Below, piece after piece: positions 1-11,408 of a DNA stretch of 64,000 nt. The stretch is from positions 124,001-188,000 of the forward strand of contig LLEY01000120.1 in NCBI GenBank assembly GCA_001414485.1, in the 5' to 3' direction. The DNA comes from Calycina herbarum (taxonomy: Eukaryota; Ascomycota; Leotiomycetes; Helotiales; Pezizellaceae). The stretch's first letter is position 1; the number at the start of each line of letters is the position of its first letter. The notes beneath the pieces are model-generated. The model saw nothing but the letters and a program-made list of their open reading frames with translations. It did no database searches and was not told the DNA's origin. The translations under genes were made by a program, and so were the position numbers.

Positions 1-660
1 CCTTCCAGTCACCTTTCATCTCAGCTGTCCATGCCCTTCGGATCTTTTTCGGTCTACCCGTTCCGCATCATGCCTGTGAACTTCCACTCTCCGCGCCTAA
101 ATTAACCTTATCATCACCACCGGTCGCCAAAAGTCTCCTTCGTGCTCGTCTTCGTGTTCTTAACTTTCAGCGGGGTAATAGACAGAATGGGTAATAGATG
201 AGAGGGAACGCCACTTCGCAGGGAGAATCCTGAGTGTTTAGCGTCTACATTGTATCATCATGGTCAACGTCTCATGTTTCAGCCAATCGTATCAAAGGAC
301 TGTTGCTCTAAGCGAGAACCTGAAGGTTTCCATCATCATTCTGCCGTCAAAAGCCAAGGTGGAATTTGGACCTGTCCTTCGCTTATAGGCCTCCGCTTAC
401 ACAGTTGCACAGAAGCTCGCAAGAATGGAAAGTTTGCAACACGCTTGCTTTTTCTTCTTCTCAGACGAAGTTCGTCATATCGTCCCATGTCTAGTTTCAT
501 GCTTTCATTTTGGTCCGGAAGTCTGGATTTCGAAATCGTTGGTATAAGGCAATGTATATATACTCCAAGTCATACCCCCTCCAAACTCTTCATCATCCAC
601 AGCATCTCTCAGATTATTGTAATAAAATCCTCTTCTATCTCAAAAACAACAACCGCCATC
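1..660. other. Intergenic, cutinase upstream region
   Basis: No convincing gene is seen. A long open frame crosses the stretch and runs into the cutinase start, but its composition is not protein-like, and the cutinase signal peptide starts cleanly at the Met at 661. The last 110 bases hold a TATA-like run and a pyrimidine- and A-rich leader. Confidence 0.6.
553..562 (+). promoter_or_regulatory. Candidate TATA box of the cutinase gene
   Basis: The run tgtatatata lies about 100 bases before the cutinase ATG, a usual distance for a filamentous-fungal TATA element with a 40-70 base leader. The support is position and sequence only. Confidence 0.4.
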
Positions 661-1850
661 ATGCACTCAACACTTCCATTATCCATACTTCTTCTTAGCC
701 TTCCTCTCATTAGTGCCAATCCAATCCCAACCCCGGATATCCCAGCATTGCGAATAGGAGCGAAAATTCCAGATGTCAACAACCAAGGAAGTCCCGAGGC
801 TGTTGCTGCGGCGATGTAGGCAATGGGGACACCGTTCTCCCACTTTCTTTCTCTTGAATCACTCCTGAATCATTCCTGAACCCCAGAATTTATCCTATGC
901 CGTATCCCGAGACATCTTTTGATAGGCAATACTGACTCCCCTATCTTCTAGGGCAGATCCATCTTTTGCTGCAGACCCACAAGGCGTCGATGTTGGGGCC
1001 GTAAATACACAAGCCAAGGCAGGAGGAGGAGACACTCAGAATGGCCTCTCCGGCCCATGTAAGGCAATGACAGTCATTTTTGCACGTGGCACCACAGAGA
1101 CTGGAAATGTCGGAACATTAGCTGGGCCACCATTCTTCGACAAGCTCAATGCTGTAATGGGTGCCGAAAATGTTGCCGTTCAGGGTGTTGAATATCCAGC
1201 GGATATTCCAGGTTTTCTGAAAGGTGGTGATGCCCAAGGGAGCGTAACAATGGCTAAGTTGGTTCAACAAGCAATGTCCAATTGCCCAGATACCGCAGTT
1301 GTAATGGCTGGTTATAGTCAAGGAGGACAGTTGGTTCATAACGCCGCAGATATGTTGAGCCCAGCTGAGTCCAGCAAGGTCAGCTCAGGTATGTCTATTT
1401 TCATTTCCCCAGGCTCTTTGATAACAATTCTGATTCAATTTTAGCTGTCATCTTCGGTGACCCAGATAAGGGACAAGCCGTTGGCGCTATTCCAGCAGCG
1501 AGAACCAAGGTCATATGCCACGCTTCAGACAATATTTGTATGGTGGGTATTCTCCGAGTTATTTTCCCCTCTTTCGGGTTGTTTTAGGAGGATTGAGACA
1601 CTATTTCCACCTTAGACATCTCATTTTCTCCTCACACAACCCCTTTCTATCCTAATTTCCTCAGACATACTTCTAGAAATGGTAATACTGACTCTGAGAT
1701 TGTCCGCAGGGTGGAGCGATTATTCTTGCTTCTCATCTTACTGTAAGTAAAATTTTCAAACCTGGGTGAGCCAACTTTACTAACTTAATATCACAGTATT
1801 CTGCCAATGCAGGAGAAGCCGCCTCATTTGCCGCCGCAGCCGCAGCATAA
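661..1850 (+). CDS. Secreted cutinase (alpha/beta hydrolase)
   Basis: Cutinases hydrolyse ester bonds of plant cutin outside the cell. Five exons (661-815, 952-1388, 1445-1542, 1710-1742, 1797-1850) give 258 residues. A hydrophobic signal peptide (MHSTLPLSILLLSLPLISA) starts the protein. The catalytic Ser is at about 174 in GYSQGG, the Asp at about 226 in CHASDNICMGG and the His at about 239 in LASHLTY. The Ser-Asp and Asp-His spacings (52 and 13) match the family. Four Cys (GPCKAM, SNCPD, VICH, NICM) would form the two conserved disulfides. All splice joins keep the frame, and an Ala-rich tail ends at TAA 1850. About 60 residues precede the core, longer than in short cutinases, which suggests a propeptide. 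The gene looks intact. Cutinase-versus-acetylxylan esterase specificity is not settled, but the D..C..GG...HL.Y pattern favours cutinase. Confidence 0.95.
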
Positions 1851-3462
1851 ATCTGAGCACTGTCAACACAACTAATACGCCATACATTACCATTTAATCC
1901 TGCTCTGCGCTGCCGGTCCTTGCCCACTTCTTTCTCCCTCATAACTTTAAAACCACGATTGTTCACGAATTTCCTATGTTTAGCGAATGAGCGAAGAATT
2001 TTCTTAAATTTGTAAAACAGTATTGTACTGTTATTTTTTATTACTTTGTACAAGCCCAGGCGCTTACAACGTACTTGATACGTATTTACGACATTGCTAT
2101 TTCTTTGGATCCTCTGTATATTTATTAGCATACGACTTATGAGTTGAACTCAATATTACGAATTCTCTTGATCACTTTGCCTAGCGTCTGACTTCTGACA
2201 TGAACTTTTAACTGTGATTGTAGCTTCAACCGGAATTGCCCTTCTCAGGATTCTTTTCGAGCCCATGATGTGTTATAGATCCACTATGAATGTGGCATTT
2301 TTCGAGCACGCTAACCATCTACTTTGTCTACGTTCTAGGACGAAGTTCTCAGCCCAAAACCAACATCACTAGCTCCCAGAAAGGCCTCGGCTATCACCTC
2401 ACATCACCAGGGGGTGCAGGAATTCATCACTTACCAAGAGGGGAAACCTAGCTATCTTCTCCTCTGAATGTTCGAGCAAGACTAGAAAAATTATTCTCGT
2501 TGTCCTAAACGAGTTAGAATAATCAAATTAAAAAGATGTCCGTTCTCTCAAAAGTGTAAGAACAACTATGCAAGAGAACGTCTCACGGGCTAACAGTCAC
2601 GGATTCCTGTAGCCCCTGATGGCATCCTTTCTCAAACTTCCTTCGCGCATAAGCATGGCATTCCCACCGTTGTTCAATTCATGCCTCGGCTACATCTATC
2701 TTCGTAAGTTCAACTCTATACCATGCCACGTCATTGAATTCAAAAAGAAAGAGATCTTTATCGCCTATTCTAGATTCCTACTGGTCTACGCGTATTCGTA
2801 AATTACCCGTGGCCTTCCAGATGTCATTTTCTGAAGGGTATTTGCCGAGGTTATTGCATGTTTTCTCGTAGCTGTTTCGTTTCTTTCAGACTTTGGTTTC
2901 TTCGGGGCTTGATTACAAAGGTTCCAGGGGTGGGTTTGTATTTGGAAGTGAGATTGGAGGTTCGTTTATGCGGAGAGGATGGGTATTTGTCATGAAGGTG
3001 ATGGGAAGAAATGTGCGGGGGAAGAGCGAGGTGGCGAGAATTTCCATAGGCTTCAGCTTGGGAATTTGTAAGATGCTTTGGAATTCAAATTATGCACATG
3101 CCAATGCATAGAAGCAATAACGCAGCACAATAGAATCTGTCGGGAAATAACCGGGTAACTTACCCGCTAGTGAGTGTATTATTCAATAATTCTTACTTAA
3201 TCAAAAGGAGAAAAAAAAGGTAAAAGCAGACGCGCAACAAAGCTGAGGCATTCCACAGACGTTCTAGTTCACTGTGTGGAACCGGTGCTATTCGTCACTT
3301 ATCACCACTTCTGGAAATATCCCTCGTTGGTAATGAACTTTGCTCATCGGGGGATGGCACTATGACCACAACTAACTTCTCTACTACATATCACTTGAAG
3401 GATTGGTCATTAAAGAAAAACCACACTTTTATTCTCGAGACATGCCATCAATCCAACATCAT
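1851..3462. other. Intergenic region downstream of the cutinase
   Basis: Only short unsupported open frames occur here (for example 2619-2801 and 2893-3111), with no recognisable domain and no splice structure. The composition is moderately AT-rich. The stretch lies between the 3' ends of the convergent cutinase and BTB genes. Confidence 0.5.
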
Positions 3463-4332
3463 CTAATCATCCTCCTCCGTTGCTGCTACATCCCCTTCAA
3501 CAGGAACATAGAAATCCTCGTTACAGATAACGCGGTCTCTTTGGCCTCTGAATTTGTATAGCCTGAAGAGATCAAAATAGCATCTTATGAGGGAAATTGC
3601 TTCTAATACGGTTCAGCGGAGGATCATCACCTAGGGAATATTCCACGAAGTAGTTGCGAAGAACAGAGCCTCTCTCTGTATTTGCGTATACGTAACGATA
3701 ATGCCAGATGAACAAGCAAAGTTTCGACCTTTTTCGGAGCATAGTGAGTGCATCGATAACCGTATTTTGAAGTGTTGGCATTATGAATCTCTCCCCCAGA
3801 AGCCAGAGGTCGATGATTCGCTTGTTTTCCTTGTAGCGGACAGTGTTATCGTCGTTTTCATCCCAGTCCTCTTCTTCATTGCGGTGTTCTTCTTCGTCGC
3901 GGTCCTCTTCTTCTTCCTCCCCATCTAATAAGGCTAGTTTTGGCCAAGTGTAACCTTTGAGTTGCATAATTCCTGTAAGCTTTTGGGAATACATCCACTG
4001 CATTAAGAGCTTGAAGATAGCTGGCTCAACATCGTCAAGTGCGTATTTCAAAGTCTCTCCTTCGATAAAGTTACTATTCAGTGCCGCCGCAAAGACTGGC
4101 GAGTTGTTGCATGCGACTTCTTTATGGACGAGGAATGTTTCCTGGGCAGTCTTCGGTCCTACAATGAAAGTCACCAGGGTCATGGGGTCACTAAGGTAAG
4201 ATTGTTAGCGTTTGATTCTACAAGGCTCTATGGGATCGAAAGTTAGTCTTACTTGAACTCTGTTGCCGATGTCTTGTGACTCGTTCTCATAGCACTGGGC
4301 TTCTTCTTGCCCTTCTCTTTCGCTGGGGGCAT
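3463..4332 (-). pseudogene. BTB/POZ-domain protein, probably frameshifted near the 3' end
   Basis: BTB domains mediate dimerisation and often link to cullin-3 ligases; this protein's own function is unknown. Exon 1 is 4253-4332 and exon 2 starts at 4190; the join reads TEFN-DPMTLVTFIVG. The BTB core follows (FLVHKEVACNNSPVFAAALN, then IFKLLMQWMYSQKL), then an acidic Glu/Asp insert, then LWLLGERFIMPTLQN. The frame stops at 3572-3574 after HKMLF, giving 232 residues. One base away, past a TTTT run, another frame stays open for about 35 more codons (starting DLFRLYKFRGQRDRVICNED) to a TAG at 3463, with an acidic end like the neighbouring BTB gene. A one-base insertion in the T run, in the genome or in the read, explains this best. 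If the short form is real, the CDS is 3572-4332. Confidence 0.7.
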
Positions 4333-6465
4333 TTTGTGGCGCTTGTTTGAATGCTTCAGCTGCTGGTAGTCTTTCTTTACAGGTCCACTTAGTATAAATG
4401 TAAATAGGAAGTGTGGATAGCGAGTCTTACTCGGAACTTTTGGCAATACTTATTTGACTTGATGTCAAACATGAAGACTTCTCGACGATATCAAGGGTGT
4501 AAGTGTTTGTGATTGAGGTAGTAAGAAGTTGTAGGTTGGGAAAGAACATTGATTTATAGAAATAATGCGTGGATGTCAAAAATATCATGATAGTTAATCG
4601 CAACAAACCAGTGAAGTCAGTTTTGAAAATAACAGTGGGGTCAGGTTTTTGAAAATTCACCACTGGCGTTGGCGTGTTGCTAGCCCTAAAAGTTCCACAA
4701 ATTTAGAATAACAAAAAGTATTTCACCCAAACAGACATACAAAAGAATCACGACTATCTCTACCAAATTCTTATGAATAATTGATTAATCTAAAAGCAAA
4801 TGCAAAAAGCCACTTTAGCTTGTCTTTTTGTAATTCATTCTCCTAAAATTATTTCTACAACGAGTGCAAATATTCTTCTAAAATTCTGATATACCTTGGA
4901 ACATCCTGCAGAAACGTTTTTCACTTCCTCTCTGCCATGTGCCTAGGTAGAATTCACTGGTATAAGCCACTGTGCTAGCAATTGGAAGGTTATTGGTCAA
5001 GTTTACTTTAAATGTTGGCATTTTTCTGAAACATGAGAGAAATAGCATGACATCTTCTCTTAGGCAGGAAAGCACTTTAGTTTCTTCTCCCTAGTAAGGA
5101 AATGTAGCAATAATTTTGGCTTCGTTTGAATCAATTTAAAGTAATGCGAAATCTTTTGTGAGTATATGTCACAGGCTAGCAATAACCGAGAGAGATATAG
5201 TGCAGACGTAAGAGGTGGATAGTCTTGAGTTAAGATATAAAAGAACAGTGGCGGGAGTGCCAGGAGTAGGTAAATGCGGTGGATTAAGTAGTGGTGTGTA
5301 GTTCCCAAGGTTCCTAAGGGGGTGGTCGAGATAGGGTTACAGAAGGCTAGGCATAAAGCGAGCTGGGGCTATAGATGAGCAGAGAAGCTGGATGTATAAA
5401 GGCCGTTGAATGAGAGATGATACTGGGGTATTAGAGTATAGTAATTTAACTTCAGCTTGGTCAGGGGGCTAGAACAGGGGTATTTGGGCTCCTTGAGTTT
5501 CTCATGAGAACTGGGGCTATAAGAAAGAACGTGTTAGCTAAGGAAGCAATACTCGTTAAGCTGGTGATTTTAGTAGCATTAGCTCTCACCTTATGATTCC
5601 TACCTACATCAAAACACATTGGAACCACAAGTGAACAAAGGTAATGTACTTTGTGAATACTCACGTGATTGGCACCCTGAGCCTATTCGCCTAAAAAGGG
5701 ACAGTAAATTTGGGTCATGCATGACAAAGTTCACCAGAATTTGGGAAGAACATAGAAATGCAAGTTATATTATGGTCGCCATGATGAAGAATTAGGAAGC
5801 CATTGCAAGTTGTATAAGAGGAATATGTGAGGAAGCTATGAAAATCACAAATAATACTGTAGATCTGGTATGCTTTATTGACCAATCACGGAATTGACTA
5901 ATTCTATCTACCTATACGGTATACCTAAAACTCGTCATAAATTAGTAATATAATTACTTTCTAAACCTTTACAAATCACGATATTCGAACTTCCTCTGCT
6001 TATTTTAAGTATTTGAGACGCTCTAGACAAGTACCTTAGAATATAGACTTTTAAACAGCACCAACATTCTACTACTTGATCTGGTTATACTGTTTATATT
6101 AGCTATTGATTTTAAACAAATTATATTTAGATAAGCATTCTACACTATTTTACATTCTGTACTTTTGAGAAGCTCTAAACTTTGTATACTAAACTTAAAC
6201 ATCCTTAAAAATTATACTCATTTAGAAGTCCTTGGCAAAATCAAAAGACTAACCACTTAATTTACTTATATAACTGATCAACTCAGAAGATAAAAACAGT
6301 ATCAATTTATTTTGCTACAGGTTCACTTTCCTCCAACATAAAATATTTTGCTCTCAGTCCAGAGTCTTTTTGAGACCCTCCCTCGCGACGAGTGGTTCCA
6401 CAAATCCAGTTACTTTCCAAAGAGAGGCATGGGGTTGCCATGCGTGTAGTATTATCTTCTCCCAT
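4333..6465. other. AT-rich intergenic stretch between two BTB genes
   Basis: No supported gene. The stretch becomes strongly AT-rich after about 4.7 kb. From about 5863 it carries the terminal motif and decayed body of the TGGT-ended repeat family described separately. Short open frames here show no domain or codon pattern. Confidence 0.5.
5863..6310. repeat. Decayed copy of the TGGT-ended inverted-repeat family
   Basis: Starting near 5866, tggtatgctttattgacc followed by aattgactaattctatct matches the end of the well-bounded copy at 37074-37568. The body is very AT-rich and contains the family's aagtacct-type internal block. The right boundary is not clear; the end given is an estimate. Confidence 0.45.
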
Positions 6466-7785
6466 TTATTCCTCGTCATCCTCGTTGTCCTCTAACTCTT
6501 CTCTCTTTCTGTGACCATAATTCATTAGTATAAGAACCTTTTGGAAAGATGAATAACGCTGTAACTTACCGCTTCTTTCCACAACCAAATTTTTCACCAG
6601 AAACATCAAAGTGATAGTCCCGCGTTGACATGTGCCAGTCCTGTCCGAAGTCCTCCGTCTTACCGAATTTGGCAAATTGTAATAGAAATTCCTTGGGGAA
6701 ATCATCAGGGGTGTCGTCAAATCTCTCAGAATCCATAACGTCGTCGCACATAACCAATCTGATAAACAGAGATCTCAATGGCGAGTCCACAGCAGTATTC
6801 TCCCACACATAACCCAAGTCCTTTGTATCAAAATGGTCTTGTGCAGCAGCGCGGGAGATGTCAAAAATGGCGTCGGCGATGTCGTTTTGGAAACGGGGGA
6901 TGTCAAACTTGTCACCCAGGACCCAAGCTTGTACAAGACGCGTGTTTTCCTCGGCAGCCATTGCTTTGTTATCGACAGAGCCGTATCCTCCATCTTTCTC
7001 AAACTCTGGATCGAGTTGCAGAGTTTGAATTCGGTCATTGTACAACCAGTGAAGAAGAATGCTGAAAGTTTCTTCAGATACTTCCTCCAACAGACACTCT
7101 TCTTCTTTTCCCACCTTAACTTGAGTGTTGAGCTGCTCGTTCAATACGGGGGAGTAATGGCAGACGACATCTTTGTGGATGCAGCACTTGGCCTGATATT
7201 CACCGACGAGAAACGTGACGATTTTGCTGGGGTTCCTAAACCTCGTTAGAGGGTATGTTTTTGAGGTAGGATCAGGGAATGGATAGACTTACTCAAAGTT
7301 GGAGTGTGCTCGGAAGCTCTGCTTGCGCTTTGGTTCGTCTTCAGGGCCGGTGTTCATCGGTGGGGGTTGCGGAACTTGAAGGGACTGTTGCTGTTCGAGG
7401 TGTTGTCGTTCAAGTTGTTGTTGCATCTGGTAGTCTGCCACTCATTGTTGGTGGATGACTTTGAGGCTTTCGGGTTCCACACTTGGTAGTTGTCTGACCC
7501 CATAGAAGCATCTACCAATTGATCCTGGGCATTAGCCACATCGTTTACCATTGTTCCAGAGGAGGCTGCGGACGGTTGGTCGAAAGGTTTCATGCCCCCG
7601 GGGGGAAGCCTGAATTCAGACTCGAGAAAGGCCATGAGCTGCTCCTGGCTGACGGGGACTGTGGATACGGGGGTGTGGATATCGTCACCAAAATCTGCGT
7701 GCGCGAATTGGACAGGTTGGCCGTCGTCGAAAAGAGACATGTTAAATGTGCCGTTGGGAGTGGTGGGTGCGCCTGTGGAACCCAT
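6466..7785 (-). CDS. BTB/POZ-domain protein with Gln-rich N-terminal part
   Basis: Four exons are proposed: 7549-7785, 7293-7426, 6570-7235 and 6466-6508, 359 residues. Exon 2 reads MQQQLERQHLEQQQSL and ends HSNF; its join to exon 3 gives FENPSKIVTFLVGEYQAK, the start of the BTB fold. The core continues with CCIHKDVVCHYSPVLNEQLN and TFSILLHWLYNDRI, then VQAWVLGDKFDIPRFQND, the usual fungal BTB layout. The last 43-base exon adds a charged tail (KREELEDNEDDEE). Exons 3 and 4 are secure. The exon 1 donor is not: GTAAAC at 7548 and GTAGAT at 7515 both keep the frame, and translation could start at the Met at 7426. The gene is a diverged relative of the BTB gene at 3.5-4.3 kb on the same strand (TFIVG versus TFLVG, shared linker and acidic end), which suggests an old tandem pair. 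Confidence 0.8.
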
Positions 7786-9130
7786 CGCGACTATTGGGTC
7801 TCTTTGATTCAGGTAGGAAGATGGGGGCGATTGACTGCAGTTACCAGTATGGAAAAGGGGACTGTTGTGTTTTGGTGGTTGACCAAGGAAGCTTCGTAGA
7901 GTCGGACAAAATAAGATATTTATGCTAGCGGCAGCGTGTGAATCGCTTTGCTAGCGTTAGGGCACACGCGTTAGGCCAACTGACATGCGCCAATAAATGA
8001 CACAGCCATTAGCCATCGGTGAGCAGATTTTCCCCCTCTGTCTCGCTTATTTGACCCTATATTCACCTCTGAAAAGGGCCCCGCATAAAATCTTCAAGAA
8101 CACATTCTCGGGTCAAGACTCCCGAATAAACAGATTTGCTCTGAACGCTAGCCCAAAAGAGGGAAGACTGATAAACAGACCGAATCTCGAGGGCAGCAAG
8201 GTGACTAACTGTCCTCATTGAAGCTCAAAACACGTCAACCCTTAGCGCGTTCTGTAGGGCTTAGCGAAACGGATTTGCAGGGTAAAATAAACATTTTTGA
8301 AACCCTGCAGTCCTATTCACTGGAAAAGATTCCGTTTTTGAACAACGAAAAGGGTTTAGCTCTATCGGTTTCATCATAACAAACAGCACTGCGCCGCCAC
8401 CACGACACGTGTTAATTTCCTGTTTTTTCCGAAGATAAGAAAATTCTGACTGCACCAACATCGATTCACCTCCTGTGATGAATTTTTCGTCAACTTGCGT
8501 ATCTTGGTGTGATAAAATGTGCCATCAAGGTTGCGCCCACCGAGTCTTCGCCCCACAATTGAAGGAGATCCAAGGACTCAAGTCTAAAATATAAAGCCTC
8601 TTGAACTCCACTTCTCTGCAGGCCTACCGCCACATAAAGCCACCCCTTGAAGCCAATAACTAAACAGAAAGACCACAAAGAAGGTCGTGGCTGCGCTGAT
8701 AACCTTCTCTCTTTGAGCTTCTTTTGAAACATGATGACATAGAAAGAACAGAAAGAAGGAAGCGAAACACTGACTGAAGTAATATAAGTAAGGACCATTG
8801 AGGATGCTTCCCCCAACTTCACACAAAACCAGAGCTGAGTGAATTGGGTGAAGTAGGAGGAAGTTTTTACCACTTGTTGGTTGTACCTCTCTTCTCACTA
8901 TGCATTTGAAACAAACTGAGCACCTGGATATCAGCACAGAACTTGAAATTGGGTGACTGGTGGCTGGGTTGATGGTTGACCGATGTATTCAGGAAAGGAA
9001 GTTCAGAGGCGAAGATCTGTCGAACAAGCTAGTTTTGTACAGGCAAGTATATTAGCGCGGCCGATGAATAGCCGGAGGTCCAATTGGATTATTTCTTATT
9101 TTCCAGGTAATTCTGCTTCTTCACTAAAGT
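7786..9130. other. Intergenic
   Basis: Several overlapping minus-strand frames occur at 8261-8937 but contradict each other and show no domain or intron structure. No RNA gene is recognised. The stretch is the upstream flank of the BTB gene and the left shoulder of the repeat island. Confidence 0.45.
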
Positions 9131-9500
9131 TTACTTCAATATGCTTTATTCACCAGCTAGAGGATTAACCATTTATATCTTGATTTTTGACTGTTAAGTA
9201 GTATAAGTTTGGTACTTTCAACTATTGTATTATATTGTTCAACAAGAGCTAAGTCAATCATGTTGATTAAATAATGTTTTAAGATTTCTAGAAGTATAGA
9301 GTACTTGAGATCAAGTAGTAAGCCAAGTAATCTCAAATAGTAAAGGATATTGTTTGTAAATTTTTAAAGTTAACTAAGTTAATTGAATGAAGTTCTAAGA
9401 TTTTTAAAAGTATAATATATTAGGTACTTCTCTTAGTAATATTTTCTAAATATAATTTTTCAAAAAGGCTTAGAATAATAGAGTTAGATAAATAAGATAT
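9131..9500. repeat. TGGT-ended repeat copy interrupted by a solo LTR
   Basis: The terminal motif atatgctttattcacc is at about 9139. The body matches other copies at its internal blocks: an aattaagtt-like block, then aggtacttct, then agtaat. The copy runs unbroken up to the solo LTR at 9501 and probably resumes beyond it. Its far end is not resolved. Confidence 0.5.
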
Positions 9501-9680
9501 TGTGACGGCCCTCTACAAATGCACTAAAAGAAGTGCTCGCAGAATAGTACCTGTATTCGAGGAAAACTAAACTAAAGAGAGAAGAGGAGAGTTAGTACTC
9601 TATTTATCTATACTAAGCGAGACTTCGGTAGAACCTCGGTACGTGATCCAGTCGTATGTGACTGGGACTGTCACAGATAT
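9496..9680. mobile_element. Solo LTR with 5-bp target-site duplication
   Basis: The element itself is 9501-9675 (175 bp). It begins tgtgacggcc and ends gactgtcaca, so it has the canonical TG...CA ends inside a short inverted repeat TGTGAC/GTCACA. It is flanked on both sides by gatat (9496-9500 and 9676-9680), a perfect 5-bp target duplication as made by Gypsy or Copia integrases. No internal retroelement sequence and no second LTR are nearby, so it is a recombination remnant. It is noticeably less AT-rich than its surroundings. Confidence 0.8.
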
Positions 9681-9904
9681 AGATTTTAATTCTTATAGCT
9701 AATTAAGTATACGTCTAGATAGATCTAGTAACTCTGACTATTAAATTATATTATTTAAGAATAATTAAGTTAATAGAGTTAATAAAATAGTATTTCAAGT
9801 ATTCTAGATATAGTATTCTATATATATTAAAAGTTAATTATTACTTTAATATATAGAAAATAGAATAATTTTTAAGTTAAACTCTCTCTCTTTTCTCTCT
9901 CTTA

Positions 9905-10755
9905 TATATTATTATTATTCTTACGCTGCGTAGGCCGTAGGCCAAGTTCTAAGAGCAAGCAGTACATCTTCTGTTCTAGTTTACAAAGCCTTTCAGCTCG
10001 TTCTCCGTCGCTTCTCGAGCTTTCTCTCGAGCGTACGACACTCCCTTCCGGGTCCTGCTACTGTCTATTCGGAGCTCGTCTCTCCGACTCGGTGACATGA
10101 AAGGTGGTAGGTTGAAGTGCTCAACCGCCAAAGCGTATGTTAGTAGTACAAGGGCCGTGGGTATACCTACCGTCCCTGGCGCTTCTTAAGCGCCTTCTTA
10201 AAACTGCCTGAGCCTGGGCCTTGCCTTTCGGCGCGCCTCGGCTGCCTCCTCCTCTTCCTCCCTCTCTCTTACCTCCTCCTCGTCTCTGTCTTCCTCTAGT
10301 AATTCCAGCGCGAGCCTATACTCCTGGAGTCTTCCTACCCCGAGCAGCCAAGTAGTAATCCTCGGCGCTAGCTTTCTATTCGCTAGCGCCCCCCTTAGCT
10401 CTCTGAGGTCCCCGATCCGCTTTCCAAGGGCTCTTGCAAGCGCTTCTCTCTCCTGTGGAATCTCGTGGCAAAACAGTACAAGGTGCCCTACTGTCTTTCT
10501 GCCGCCTGCGCATGTACACCATGGTGTAAGCTGGTCTGGTACCCTTCTTGAGAAGAGGAAGGCGTTAAGCCCTACTGCTCCCGTTCGTGCTTGTACGAGT
10601 AGCGAGCTCTTTGCTTTGGCGAGCCCCTTATGAACCTTCCGCGGCTCCCAATCGTCGAGGTCTGCCTCGTCTGACGCTTCTATATATCGCGTGGGGTTCT
10701 TCTCTTGAGTTCTCTTCCTCTGGGCTTCTAGGCGCTCTCTTTTATATATACTTTT
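9905..10755 (-). mobile_element. 3' end of a non-LTR (LINE, Tad1-like) retrotransposon, 5'-truncated
   Basis: A GC-richer patch inside the AT-rich island. On the minus strand an open frame of about 180 codons runs from about 10750 to a TAA at 10198-10200 without internal stops. It contains KVHKGLAKAKSSLLVQARTG, then WCTCAGGRKTVGHLVLFCHE, which is the zinc-knuckle-like segment following the RNase H domain in fungal LINE ORF2 proteins, then an acidic Glu-rich end. About 290 bases of 3' UTR follow, ending in an (AAT)n-like tail near 9905, as expected for target-primed insertion. The reverse transcriptase part is missing. It has no ATG, so a simple ORF search would overlook it. Confidence 0.75.
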
Positions 10756-11408
10756 AATATTATAACTATATAAACTAATCTATATAAAATACAGTAGTAA
10801 GTTTTTTATACTTTTTAGCTATCTAATTAGAGAATAGTAGGTATTATATATATAGCTAGCTTTTTCTAAGAGGATTTAATTTATAATAATATTACTAGCT
10901 TATCTACTATTATATTCTTACTATTATATTAGTTTCTAAAGAGAGAGAGAGAGAATAAGAGAATAAAGAGATAAGAGATAAGAAGAATATATTTACTATC
11001 TTTCTAAACTCTCTCTATCTATACTAGGAAAAACTTTTGCTTAAAAAGTTTACTCTCTCTTCTCTCTCTTTTTATACTCTTATACCTCTAATCTTCTATA
11101 CTCTCTTATATCTAATATATAAAATAAGAGAAAAGAGAGTAAGAGTATAAGAGAGTATTATAATATTCTCTTATTTTAGAGATAGGAATTATAATTTACA
11201 ATATCTAGATAATAATTAACAAGTTTTACTCTAGCTATAAATACTAACTTTTATAATTTATAATTTACGATTTAGTCGTTTCTAACTTTTAGTATATATA
11301 GGATGCTATTCTAGAGTACTAGATATTTCTTAAAGTAATATTTACTAAATGTAAATCTTTAAGAAAGGTTGAAATAATCAAGTTAGCTAAATAAAGTTTA
11401 GAGACTAA
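10756..11408. other. AT-rich repeat-derived DNA
   Basis: Very AT-rich sequence with runs of ctctct/agagag and tata, and no coding signal. The last 120 bases resemble the internal block of the TGGT-ended repeat family, suggesting that the LTR, the LINE piece and the next element were all inserted into older repeat copies. Confidence 0.5.

Noticed and set aside
250..819. Long open frame overlapping the cutinase first exon
   Set aside because: It only continues the cutinase frame upstream; the added residues are not protein-like and would bury the signal peptide.
8261..8937. Three overlapping minus-strand frames
   Set aside because: They overlap in different frames, share no splice structure and show no domain.
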